A program made the position numbers and the translations under genes. A model generated the notes under the pieces. That model was given only the letters and a program-made list of their open reading frames with translations, was not told the DNA's origin and ran no database searches. A stretch of 64,000 nt of DNA from Phytoseiulus persimilis. Its lineage: Eukaryota > Arthropoda > Arachnida > Mesostigmata > Phytoseiidae. Positions 36,170-47,497 of the stretch are shown here, in pieces; within the stretch, counting starts at the first letter, position 1; each line of letters begins with the position of its first letter. Location of the stretch: assembly GCA_037576195.1 (NCBI GenBank), contig CM075102.1:10354001-10418000 (forward strand), read 5' to 3'.

Positions 36170-39100
36170 CCTCCCGCCCTGATTCGTCTCCCCTCCACAT
36201 CAACGGTGATTGGGAGTGAATGCTTTTTTCTCCCTTATGGCTCTTCTATCTTCTCCCATTCTCCTTTTTTTCGCACTCGCAGTGCAGCCTCTGTTTGGTC
36301 AGTTCCAAGCACACCAGCTTGGCTCTCCCGCCGTAAATATGAGCCTATAGTTCGAGTCGTCGAAAGTTCTAGAAAACGGTATTCACCTCTCCGTCAGTAC
36401 GGTGAATGAGAAGATCATGGGGGAGATTCTTCAATCTGTAGCTGATCGGCTCCTGGATACGACTCCCTTCACCGACGGGAACTCCCTTGTGCACCAAATA
36501 CATTCGGTCGGTTCCCTCAAAATAGAGGAGCTACGAATACAGAGCGTGTTTCCTACGCGTTTCGTGGGCTTGCGCCCAAGCTCTGAATCCTGACAAAGTC
36601 AGAGGTTTTATTTGTGCACGCGTGGAAATATTCAGGGCAAGCAATGCGGCGAGGCGGTCAGCCAGTAAGGTAGACAGCACGCATGACTTTATCCAGCATA
36701 TTATCAGGCTGCTGGCTCTTCATAATGAAGGGTGGTGTACAGCGGCTTAGTGTGTGCGCGCGCGCGGAGGATAAATCCCGGTGGGTCTGTTTCAGGGTCC
36801 AGGCCCAAGGAAGCAGATGTTTCATAATGAGAGCACGCTCTGAACTCCGGTAGAGCTCACGACCGACAGCCCAACGAGCGATGGCTCCACGGGTTGGCCC
36901 AGCACCGACGAGGCGAACCAGACAAAAGGGAGGAAACGCAAGCGCCTTATGCTTGAGCGCAAGAGTCCAAGCCCTTGCAGGGAAACCGAATCATCCTCGG
37001 CTTCTGCTTCTGGTGTTCCAGGAGCGTGTGTTTGTTGTGGAAATCGACGAGCGCTCGAAAAAAGGGAACTCCCTGGTGGGGTGTCGGGTTTTCCACCGCG
37101 AAAGCGGCGAGGAGAGATTCCCTCACGTCAACGATCTGAGAGTCATCAAGTTGTTACTTCCATAGCTCAGGGAAACCTGTCCCTCGGGATCAGGTCTTGC
37201 GGAGCTTTTCTCTCCACTACGTCGGAAAGAGATGAATCAAACTCATTGCGTGGGTTTGCCGGCTACAACAGTCCGTCCGAAGAGCATGCGACGTCTTTCG
37301 TGTTGTTGTTGCCGTTGTCGTCGTCGCCGCTGTTGTTAGTGATGTCGCTGCGGCTGCCGCTTTCGTTGATGGTGCGGTCAGTTACAAAAGCTCCGGGAGA
37401 TGAAAACGTCTAAAATGCATCCGGTCACGCACGCAGCAAATGGAAATAGACAAATTCGTGGGGATGTTCTGCCACTGAAAAAAATTCAATATGGCTCAAT
37501 CTGCGCAAGGGAGCGACGGAGCAGGTGACGATAACTCGATAACAGCGAATCATTCATCCGATATTCCACCACATAGTCGAGGAACCGCCGAATTCAAAAA
37601 TTCCTCATCAAATTGAAGTGTTTACTCAAAAACGCTGCTTCCGATTCCGAGGGCAACTACGGCCATTAGAGCCGGAGCAGAGTGTCGGGAATGGGATTGT
37701 ACTTTCAACTTCTCAGAAGAATGTCGACACGGTTATATCGGAACGCGGAACATTAGGAAGACTATCAAAGGGAGAAAAACTTCCGACGCAGGCCGTTCAG
37801 TAACAAGGGGAACTCGTCGTAAAAGCAAGCCGCTCCAAAAACCCATTGTTCTTTTCTTCACCAAGAACGTATTCTGTTCTCGACCGGGTGACTGAAAACG
37901 TTCACTTGTCAAGTTAGTTTCACTCCCGATGTCTTCTTCCACGTAGGGCTATTATCTTCGGCATGAAATTAGAAACTTCCGGATTTAGTGAGCTGCCGGA
38001 CCGCAGCGCGAGAATCGAGCTGGAGGCGGAGATTCAGAATGTGGTCCGGGATAAAGAAGCTACAGGCGGGGGAATATTGGAATAATGTAAGCAAACCAGG
38101 AGAAGCTCGGCAAGGAATGCGCTCATCAAAATCATAGCAGTCTAGCGAACGTTTTCGTCTCCTTTGGACTGAGAGCTTGCCGTCATGAGGCTTGCGGTTT
38201 CCACTTGGAGAGCCAGTGTCGATGGATAAGCTCTGTTCAGGTTGGCGGACGGGTGCTCCCTCGCAGTTTGCTGAAATAATCTTCATGCGCCGAGTTATTC
38301 CCTCATCAACTAAGCGCTGGAACCCACCGCTCGGCATACGCACTGCAGAGAATGGGGGAGTGCGAGAACACTGGAACGTCAAAACGTTTTTCGAAAGAAA
38401 CCTCCCCGGATCAATTTGATCACGCTCAGTGGGAGATTCGAGTTACCATTCGCTATCACAAATACCAAGTGGCACAGGGATTTGGAACCCCGGAACGCTG
38501 AAATCCAAAAGAGGATGGCCTTGTAGAGGATTATCAACTGTCCAACTCGGCCTCTAGAGGAACATCCTCGCCGATGTCTGAAGAAGCGGATCTCCAGAAC
38601 GCGGGGAGCAGTGCATTCGAGAGGCTGTGCGCAAAGTGGTCGACTTCACAGCTCCTGCTAGTGCATCGATCGGCTCGGGGATCGGTCCAAGTCAGCTGCA
38701 AAGCATTCCTTCGGCTCAAAAACTGAGGCGTATGCCCCTCGGAACATGCCGTAAGCAAGAGCAAAACTATCTCTCGGGAACCCCCGTTTTTCCGTCCTTG
38801 TTAGATTACATAGCAGAAGCCAAGTATAGTTTCGCATTCCGACGCGAGTCTGTGCTCTGTCCGCTGACTTAATCCCTCCCCTGGTTGACGGGTGTGGATG
38901 CCCTTGCATCCGATCAGCATTTCCGATATTCTATAGGAGGAAGGATGGGTTTCGTTTCTCTGCGTCGTTGGAGGCCTGGAAGCGAGTATATCACTCGCTG
39001 TATAAGATTTGTCAGTGATTTTGAAGATCGCTCGTCCGTTTCATTCCTGGGCAGCCACACAGGAAGGCACACATGCGCACGAACAGAGGCTCACACACCC

Positions 39101-42100
39101 GAGCACACATACAGAAACGCACACAAACGCAGATACACACGCACACAAGACACAGCATGGGGAGAGCCGCTGAAGAGGGAGGAGGCGGATCTCTTCGGCG
39201 GCCATCCCGCCCACTGGGCCTCCTTATGGCGCTTCTGCTGCTCCAGCAGCCGCTTCGGCGTCGGTTACTGGTGCGGCTCTCGTCCTCCGATTCTTTCTCT
39301 GCTCTCTGTATTTTTTCTCGTTGTTTCTGGATTCGAGTGGTGCTTTTTCTATTGCTCAACAGGCGGAAAGACGATGGCCTTCGCTTCTCCCCATGACAAA
39401 GACGACAACAGCATCGACGATGACGACCAACGCCACAGAAGTCAACAGCGATGATCGAAAACAGCTAGCCACGCTCGGCTCGGATCTTTCACGCCACGAG
39501 TGCGTCCAGATCAGGAGAATTGAGTTGGCTGGATGTCCAAGCTGGAACAACTATCACCTCTGGAGACATGTTTGCCGGTTCATTTCGTTTGCGGTTCTGA
39601 TCATGTTGTTTACTAGGAATCCTAACTCAATGAGTTAGAATCGATGCGATCATCCGCGGAATGAGAACGTGGCGTTGCGATTCTGATGGCTAGTTGGTAG
39701 CTGCTGGGAGATGAACAACTCGCCGGCCGTCAGCTCTAATGGACAACCCGACGAGCGACCAACAACCGACCTATCCGAATGCAGGATTCTCGATCCGGAC
39801 GCCGCATTCCATCATTGTGGTGAAAACGGAAAAATGCTCCAACGACATTCACGGCTCAAGACGTTCCAGTCATAGTCAGACACCATTCGATTGGAAGAGG
39901 ATCACTTGAGCAGAAGTTCGTAACACACAGGCGCGCAGTCCGATCTATAGGTTGGAACGAAATCTATCCTGGGGATCTTTCTCGCCGGTCGTGCCACCAA
40001 TCGGCCCGTTCACACGATCTCTCACTCGACGATAAGTTGACCGACTCAATTCACTCCGCGCTCGCTTCGGCGTAAGATTTCGAAAACTCTCAAGAAGAAC
40101 AGTCGACTCTAAGGCTTCGAAATCAACATCTATCCGTCAAACGCATATAGTAGTACGGTGTTCACGTTTTGTCGGCTGTGGACTCAATGAATGGGACTGC
40201 GGATGAACTGTCGAAGTGAGCCCGCATAATCAAGTTTGAGGCTCGAGCCAAGTGAGCGAGGGCTCCAGTAAGTAATCGAAAGAGCTCATTCGTCATCTAG
40301 CGCGGAATTTTCATCTCCCAACCGCTTCCTCTTTGGGGACGACGAGGCCACATGGTTCGCTGTTTCAACCGGGCCCATCGACAGCCAAAAAGTTATTGTT
40401 GTTGATGTGGCGACTTATAGCAATCAATCACGACTAATGCTGACTCCAGTCTCTGAAAGATCAAGTCGCATCCCAACGAATTTGTGCGTCCGGACGGAAG
40501 ACACTTCACCGACGAGAAGTCATCACTGCCACCGCCAGTGAAGCTCCCGATTCAATCGTGGCTCATCAAAGGTGGAGGAGATACAAATGGAGAATCGTCC
40601 CGATGATCATGGTGAAGACGACGGCCGCAGCCACGTCCTTGTTGCTCCTATTGTTGTCCGGGGTAATGGTAGTTGTCGTCATTCAGTAGCGGGAACATGT
40701 GACTTCTTTCGAATTCTCAATGCTTCTTTGGTGGCAAACACCACCGCTGGTAATGATCTATACCGTTTTGAGAGTGAGTGAACGAGCGTTCGGTCTGTAA
40801 GGCCATCAGCGAGACACTCTATTCGTTCGTGTGACTTCGCCACACGGACGGGTGATTTGGTTCTTTTCAGTTGACCGCAATCATCCACTCCACTCCATTT
40901 GTTCTTTTTGCCTGATCAGAGCCTTGCCTGGTTAGCGCTTCGATCAATATGATCTGGCTGAACGAAATTTGACTCCGGGCGCATCTTATTTTCAATTCTT
41001 GCTCCGTTTCCTTTTCGATTCGAACGGTTGCCGCCGGCCCAGTATCCCAACGTTGGGAGTGGCGGACCCCCAACGAGTTAATATTTGGGCGAGTCCGGAC
41101 ATGAAGTGAGTGTTCCGGGCTGTCTGGGGTTCGCGCGTGAAATGAGGTGCCCAGATCTGCGAATTCCGAGTGACACAGCACATGATGGAGTCTTCCTCTC
41201 GCGCTCACTCTGGAAACGGCTCCGATGGTTCGTTTTCTCCGAGTCCCAGAGTACAATGAGACTGTCGCAAACTCTGACTAGCTGGACACTCCGTGTTCCA
41301 GTTGAAGGCCCGGGAATATCCGGTCTCCGCTGCGTCGAGTCCCCGGCTGAAGACTGTCATCTGTTCCTTGCACGGGGAGCCTGAAGCTGTGAAAAACAAT
41401 ATGGTGATATTTCGTCGCTGCCGTCAAGAGTGAAGTCGAAAATCTCGGCGTTTAATGGCGACATTAGACGTGAGAAGAAGTGGTAGAACAGATGACGATC
41501 TCGGCCTCATCTGGTGACGCCCTCTGTCTGTTGGGAAGAAATTTATAACTTTCTAATTTATAATTGCCGGTTAGCTCCTCAGTGACTGCTTCGATGGATC
41601 GACCGATGAGATGCTCGGTCACTAAACTACCGTCGTGTTCGCTACCGTGCGGTGACGGCCAACCAAGCAAGCGACTGATGATAGATTTACCGAAGAGCAT
41701 CCCGAGCGAGAGATCCTCCGAAACTTGAGCTCAGGTCGAAAATATTAAAATGAACGAGTGTTGCGCACGTATTCATCGCGCAACGGGAAATGTTAGTGAC
41801 CATATTCACATAGGAGAGTGTCCGTAGCCGTTTTCGACGTTCGAGGGATCGAGCTCAAACTCGGTCAGCCTGAGCGCTGGAACTTACGCTCGCTCTGCTG
41901 TTCGTGTTTGGCTCAGATAATTGGTGATGGAAAGACAATGGTCGCGGCTACGCGAACTTTCGCGCAAGCGGCCGGAGTGTGATCCCTCGTCAGTCGTCAA
42001 TCGTCTGAAATGGATTTCACGGGAACGAAATCGTGGCTTCGACACCAATCAATGGCTCAGTAAACGTTCGCAACGCTACCGCCACAGTTGCTTCAAAGGT

Positions 42101-43247
42101 GGGACTATTTTTTCTCTAAGATTTTTCTCTTCATCTCAATACTGCCACGATTGCCACTACTTCGTCAGTCTGCTTCGGGACACAGACACACACGACACGT
42201 CAAATATTTTTTGAGGTTTTTGTTCAGAACCAAGTGCAGTTTGGACAGGTCACGATTCGAACGAAGATCACAATAGGCCGAGCCCGGGGAAAAATTCAAA
42301 GAGAAATATGAAAGCAAGAGCTACCCGGCAGAGCGCGATCGGCCTCGGTCGGTCGACCAAAAGATACGTAAAAAAGAGGATCGAACACTACTTCATGAAA
42401 TGAAATGCTTTAACAGTATCTACTGTGCAGTCGAACTCCGGAATGACCTGGTGAGCGACACCTGCATCGTGCTCTCCTCAAACACGGAGCTTCCCTTATT
42501 TGCCCATCAGTCTCGCGAGGGAGGTGAGTCCCTCAATTTTAAATTGAATCTCTAGTGGACCCAATGCTCAACGGGGACGTCTCACTCGTTGTGACCCGCA
42601 AAAAAAATATTCCATCTGATAACGTGTCGAATGGGGTCTCCATCGATTCGGTGAATCCTCCAACGTGGAAAAGAGGGGTGACCGGGATGCGCTGTCGAGC
42701 ACTTTTCGAACAGTACGCTCGAAATCGGGGTATTCGCCCTTCAGACCAATCCAACAACGAGCAACCTCCATCATCGCTCTCGTTGTGTGGTGGTGCTCGT
42801 CATCGACGCTGGTGTGTTCATACGGAGGAAAGGACGCACAGCCGAAAAGAGAAAGGACGATCACGTCAGATCAGTCACGGCATGTCACTCACTGTACGCT
42901 TTCACAAGGAACGAAGAAGAAAGAGGAAACGAGAGGAAAGATGAAGAAAACCGAGTCCTGGTCAAAGCTGTCCGATCAACGGGGTGGACGCACTGATTCC
43001 CCAAGATTGACATACCCATGCACGACGGATGCGCTCACCTTTCGGTTACAGAAAAGGCGCGAACAGATCTGAAATTGGATCAGGAGGGACGGTACGGCAC
43101 TCGCTCATGAGTATTTATCGATCTCCGTTATTTCCCACACAGGACACTGCGCACATATGTCCAAAGCGCTGATCGGCGGCCCCAGTAGAGAGCATACAGC
43201 TTCCCTGACGCGGCCCTGGAGAACTTCAATTTCAACTGTGGAGAATT
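36170..43247. other. Gene-poor region
   Basis: Seven kilobases hold no gene I can support. They contain a GC-alternating run near 36.75 kb and the CA-rich tract at 39.07-39.16 kb. Long frames near 36.9-37.4 and 39.0-39.4 kb come from low-complexity sequence and lack family features. Confidence 0.4.
39067..39156. repeat. CA-rich imperfect microsatellite
   Basis: About 90 nt of interrupted CA/ACAC repeats with inserted GCGC, GAA and ATG pieces on the plus strand. It creates artificial His/Thr-rich frames on one strand and Cys/Val-rich frames on the other. Confidence 0.85.
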
Positions 43248-43546
43248 TCACAGTCGGACATCCAGGGGGTTTTCTACCTCATGGATGAATTTCGTCGGAT
43301 TAAGATGCGAATGACGTTCATTGATAGCCCCCCTGTAAGCTCGGGCGCCTATTTCGTAGACGTTTACCCCGCTGTTGGCTCCTTTGTGTACCTTCGGAGT
43401 CTCGTCTCCCATTTGTCCCTCTCTGTTGAGCTCATGGAACCTAATCCGATACGCGGGAGAAGGCCCTGGTGGACCTCGAGACCATCGCAGGAGACTCTCT
43501 CCCGCACTGAGACACTCAATCGAGACTCTCAGACGGTAGTCACTGC
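43248..43546 (-). CDS. Candidate exon, MATH-like
   Basis: An excellent acceptor (TTAATTTTCTCGATACAG) opens a 99-codon minus-strand frame beginning SDYRLRVSIECLS. It continues with SPAYRIRFHELNREGQ and near its end has LNPTKFIHEVENPL. This resembles the second half of a MATH domain: an A-x-Y/F-x-I-x-h-h-N strand and later a K-F-I-x-x-x-x-h-x-P segment. A donor may lie at 43367 (GTAAAC) or near 43274. The opposite strand is also open here (43281-43973) but is simple-repeat rich and less protein-like. No BTB domain or start codon could be attached. Confidence 0.33.
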
Positions 43547-46243
43547 CTGTATCGAGAAAATTAATATCGTGAAGGGAAGCAAACGGCACCCAGTGTGCAA
43601 AAAAGGAGACTCGCATGCGAGAACCGCAGCGACAAAATATCCGAACAAAGGAGAAAGAACCCGAACGGAAGATAGTTACACAAATTACTTTCTTAGAGCG
43701 AATCGCGATCGCTGGGTGAGCGGAATGAAGTTGATACATAAATTAATGCCAGGACGGTCGAACGAACCGAAAAACGCAGAAGGACAGACCGATGGACGGT
43801 GGGTCAGCTCGCAGACGGACGGAGGAAGGAAGCAAGCAAGGAAAGATTCGTTGTTGTCGTCGTCGCCATCTACGTCCAAGAGGCCGTTTGCCGCCGTCGC
43901 TAGCGCTCACATAGTTGTCGTTGTTGCTGCCGCCGCCGCCGTCGTCTCTGCTTTTTCTGTCTTCATAAAATGACAAATTTCTTTCGGCCGCCAGCGGCGC
44001 TTGCAGAACTTGGTTGGCTGTCCGGCAAGCTGCCTGCCTAGCTGCTTGGCTGCCGGGTTGCTTGCTCGCAGCAGCGACGTCAGCGAGCAGCCTTCGTCCT
44101 CCTCATGATATATGAACGAACCAACGAGCGAGCGAACGAAGAGCGAACGAGCGAACCAAACGAAGAAGCAACGAACCAGCGCGAAGGAGAAGAGAACGAG
44201 CAGAGAAACGAAGAGATGCGCGCCTTCTCTTCTCCCTGACGGTCGGTTCGTCCGTCGAACTGACTGACTGGCTAGCTGCCTGTCTGCTTGCTTGCCTGCC
44301 TGCCACTGAAACCGGCGAAGCCGCTGCTTCGTCTACCACCGCCACCACCACCACCACCGCTGAAGTCGCTGCTGCCGCCGCCGTTTCTGCTCCTGCTCTA
44401 TGCCCTGTAATTATGGCGTCGGCGCGGAGACGACGACAACGACAACATATAGACAACAAGCTGCATCTGCGGCCTGCGACCTGAACCGAGGAAGGAAGAA
44501 AGGAAACGAGCGAGTGAGCGAAGGGAACAGAAATGAAGTGAAAAGCGATACACCGTCAACTAGGGACAAATCCGACATCGCCAATGGATGCTCAACCCTC
44601 AGCTGACCAGGGCTCTGCCTCCAAGGGGCACAAGCTACGCCTTCCGGCAGCGCCGACATAAACTGGGACGTAATTGGAGTCTTCGTTCCCTGCATACATC
44701 GGCCGCAATGTCCGCGAAGCATCCGATCGCTCACCAGATCGATCCGAAGCGGAGTTGTTGGTGAAGCCCGTTCAGAGCGTTCCGGGCAGAACCCCTCGTT
44801 CTCTGAGAAACGATGAACCTGAACCCTATGACTCCGTACGAAATGTCGGTCTGCGAACCGTTTCCTCCTTCCAGGAATATCGACGCTTGGTATTAGAAAT
44901 GAAGATGCAGTTGCATAATTTTGGAGAGCCGAATTTATTTCCAATCTACGAAACATTCCGAAGTACGGTGTGTTTCTGCTGTGACTGAATGTACTAAGAG
45001 CCAATGCATCTGTCGCTGCCTCAGAGCCGACCCTGGCTTCCATCGTCAGTGCCGCCGTTTCAACATGATCACAATTTCCAACTTCCCTCCGTTTGTAGAT
45101 ACACAAATCTTGTCTTTGATATCCGGCGGTGCTGCGGAGCCTGTGGCGCATGTCCATGATAAGATCATCGACGCATTCAGGTTCCCGATCGTTCGTTGGG
45201 TCCAACACTTGAGTCTTTCCTTCCCCACAGCATCGATAGAATTTTTGTCCCACGTCGGATCGGTTTGCCAGCTTTTTTTTTCAGGTTTCAGAGACGTTTC
45301 TGTGCATACTTTTCTCTCCGACAGGCAACTTTTATCCTTCACCACTTCAGTGCCAAGATCACGGTTGCGAAAGTTCTTCCAGTTCTCAGGGCTACCTCGT
45401 TGGAAGTCGTCTGAACGGTCGCCGATGCTCGAGGGAACTTGGCTCCAGTCTTACTCCAGGGAGAACGGGGTGACGACTCCCCACCCTCGAAGCGCCTTCC
45501 CATCTCCATCGTCAAGGGTGACCATGACGATGGAGATCTCAAATCGCCTTCTTGGCACCTTTTGCTCAGAGAACCGGAGATCCGCTGGAGCTTCAGGCAT
45601 CAAGACAAAGTTAGGTTTTCTCGGACGCGATACTGAGGAGGTTTGAGATCGAAAGCTCCTGGATTCCCTCGACCGTTGGTGCTGATGCCTCAGATATATC
45701 TGTCACCGTTTCAGTCGATCGTCAGCAGTCCGATCATCTTGGAACTAATACTTGTGTTTCTGTTACCAGAAGGCGGTCTCAGATAAGGTAGCGATGCGAA
45801 GGAATTCGTGTCCGAAGCTTGGCACACAAGTGCTTGGACAACTACGCCAACTGCTTCATTGCCTCAAAACGACCGCGTGAAAGCTCACTCGGTTTCTTTC
45901 TCTTATGTTGAGACTTCTGAAGTGATGCCACGCGGCGGCTGTCGATAAATTATCTTCGAAAGGTCTATCATGCTGGAAGATGCCCCCAACAACAAGTTGA
46001 GTTCGGCGATTCTCCGCTCTAAGATCGAGATTACGGAGAACGCGCTCTCCGTATTCGATGGCAGAGCGACACGCACAGATCTGACATTTTGTTGAATAGA
46101 AGGGACAAGAACAGTTAGAAACACGGTACCTCAATGAATTCACATCCCATGAATTCGTCGGGCCAAACCTCTATGCCTTCAACTCGACATGTTTGTCATC
46201 GAATAGCCAGTGTGGACTGAGCCCCCTCCTGATTGAGGTGGCC
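43547..46243. other. Repeat-rich, no supported gene
   Basis: Apart from the simple-repeat block, there is a 280-codon minus-strand open frame at 44411-45253. Its composition and lack of domains suggest chance. A minus-strand exon-like piece at 46112-46200 ending FMGCEFIE before GTACCG may belong to the MATH-like piece just upstream. Confidence 0.4.
44113..44398. repeat. Low-complexity simple-repeat block
   Basis: Consecutive simple tracts: GAACGAGC-type purine-rich repeats (44113-44215), CTGACTGACTGG and TGCCTGTCTGCTTGC repeats (44260-44304), and a (CCA)n run (44334-44359), followed by GCTG-rich sequence. The block produces long but spurious open frames on both strands. Confidence 0.85.
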
Positions 46244-46471
46244 CTATGTTTTGAATCGGCTGGTACAGACCATCGAACTATCGAACTTGAAAAAAAGAAA
46301 CTGCTCAACCTCGAGAGTGAGGGCGGACCCCGGAGCCGCGTCCTTCTGCTCAAACTCATGGGCTTGATGTTCCTCGTTGCCACGGACAAATATTCTGTAT
46401 TCGGAGGAACAGATTCCCGTTTTTTGAGATATTTCCGAACTTTCCTCCCTGGTTTTTCCCTCGGACGTCAT
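46244..46471 (-). pseudogene. MATH-like coding piece
   Basis: The minus-strand frame contains SSEYRIFVRGNEEHQAHEF followed by GSALTLEVEQFLFF. That order (W/Y-R-I-x-V-x-x-x-G-N, then a long polar turn, then an alternating hydrophobic strand) resembles the central strands of a MATH domain. It stops at 46244, and further coding-like sequence in other frames lies towards 45856. It may be one exon of a live MATH/BTB gene or a relic. The plus strand is also open (46193-46564), so support is low. Confidence 0.28.
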
Positions 46472-47497
46472 CTTTGCTATTTCTCAGAGTTCTTATCGTT
46501 CCTTGTTGCAGTCGTTATTTCTTTCGGATTCCCGCCTTCAAGGTTCTCGTCTAAGAACCAATAATGCTCGTCGCACTGCCCGCTTGATGCCCCTATTGAT
46601 TGACATAGAGTATCCGGTTGAGTCGCAACGACTCAAATGTAACGGACGCCTACGAAACGCTCATCGAACTACTTTTTCCCATCTCGGGTTTCCCAGACGA
46701 AAGTTCCCACCGTCCGATTCTACTGATCTTGCTCAGTTCCTGAATTATTTCTTCCCAACTTGTCTCGGGATCATCGCATGTATTGACCAATATGTAATAT
46801 CGTTCTTGACTCGAGAACATCATTAAGATCATGAGTCGGAATCTTCTCCTTTGTTGATCCTCGTTTCAACTCCTGCAAGCCGATACCTACATGGAGATCC
46901 ATAGGATTGGATCTAAGAATCCTAGTTTTTCATGTTCGGATCATGGATTTCGATCTATCAAAACTCTTCGTATACATCAGATTACTCTCGTATGGCATTG
47001 AACTTCATCTTACGGCATTGAATGCTACCGTATGGCATTGAACGTTACCGCGGGACATTGCAATAACTTGGTATCGTTGGAGAGCGGATATGATCGTGCA
47101 TCTTCCGTGGTTAACGTGAACATTGGAAGCTTGTGGGTATTGTGAGGCACTCAATGGTTCAAGAGCGTTCATCGACTTGGATTCTGCAATTTCCTCTCGT
47201 CAATTTCAAACTATCGATCCGCTAAAAGTGAGTTTTTCAAATCACAATAAGCTATTTTTGACTGCTCATTGAACTGTTGAGCCCGCTCGGAGAACAGTAA
47301 CGCGCCCCCATCACACAATGATACAAGAGAACGGGTTGTACACTTTCTGAGCTACTCTTTTTATAGCTGTTCCAAATATCCATAATGGAGCTCTACGCAA
47401 TGAACTACAAGCATAACGGTTGAGATTGAACGGATTCCTAATGTCGGCCCTATAAACGCGCTCACCTCCGACCGGACTTTATCGAAGCAATTCCTAC
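46472..47497. other. 3' flank of 7B2
   Basis: Includes the tandem repeat at 46989-47060. I see no coding frame of note and no canonical poly(A) signal close to the 7B2 stop on the minus strand. Confidence 0.45.
46989..47060. repeat. Short tandem repeat, ~20-nt unit
   Basis: About four diverged copies of a unit like CGTATGGCATTGAACGTTAC lie head to tail (GGCATTGAA at 46994, 47014 and 47033; last copy GGACATTGC). Copies vary by several bases and a few nt in length. Confidence 0.8.

Noticed and set aside
39012-39396. Long frames on both strands around a CA-rich tract
   Set aside because: Produced by the microsatellite and Gly/Leu-rich low complexity; no conserved features.
43281-43973. 230-codon plus-strand open frame
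   Set aside because: Its second half is simple repeat (Val/Ala runs) and its first half is antisense to a better minus-strand exon with a strong acceptor.
44411-45253. 280-codon minus-strand open frame
   Set aside because: It runs through simple repeats, has no domain-like order, and lacks credible splice sites or a consistent start context.
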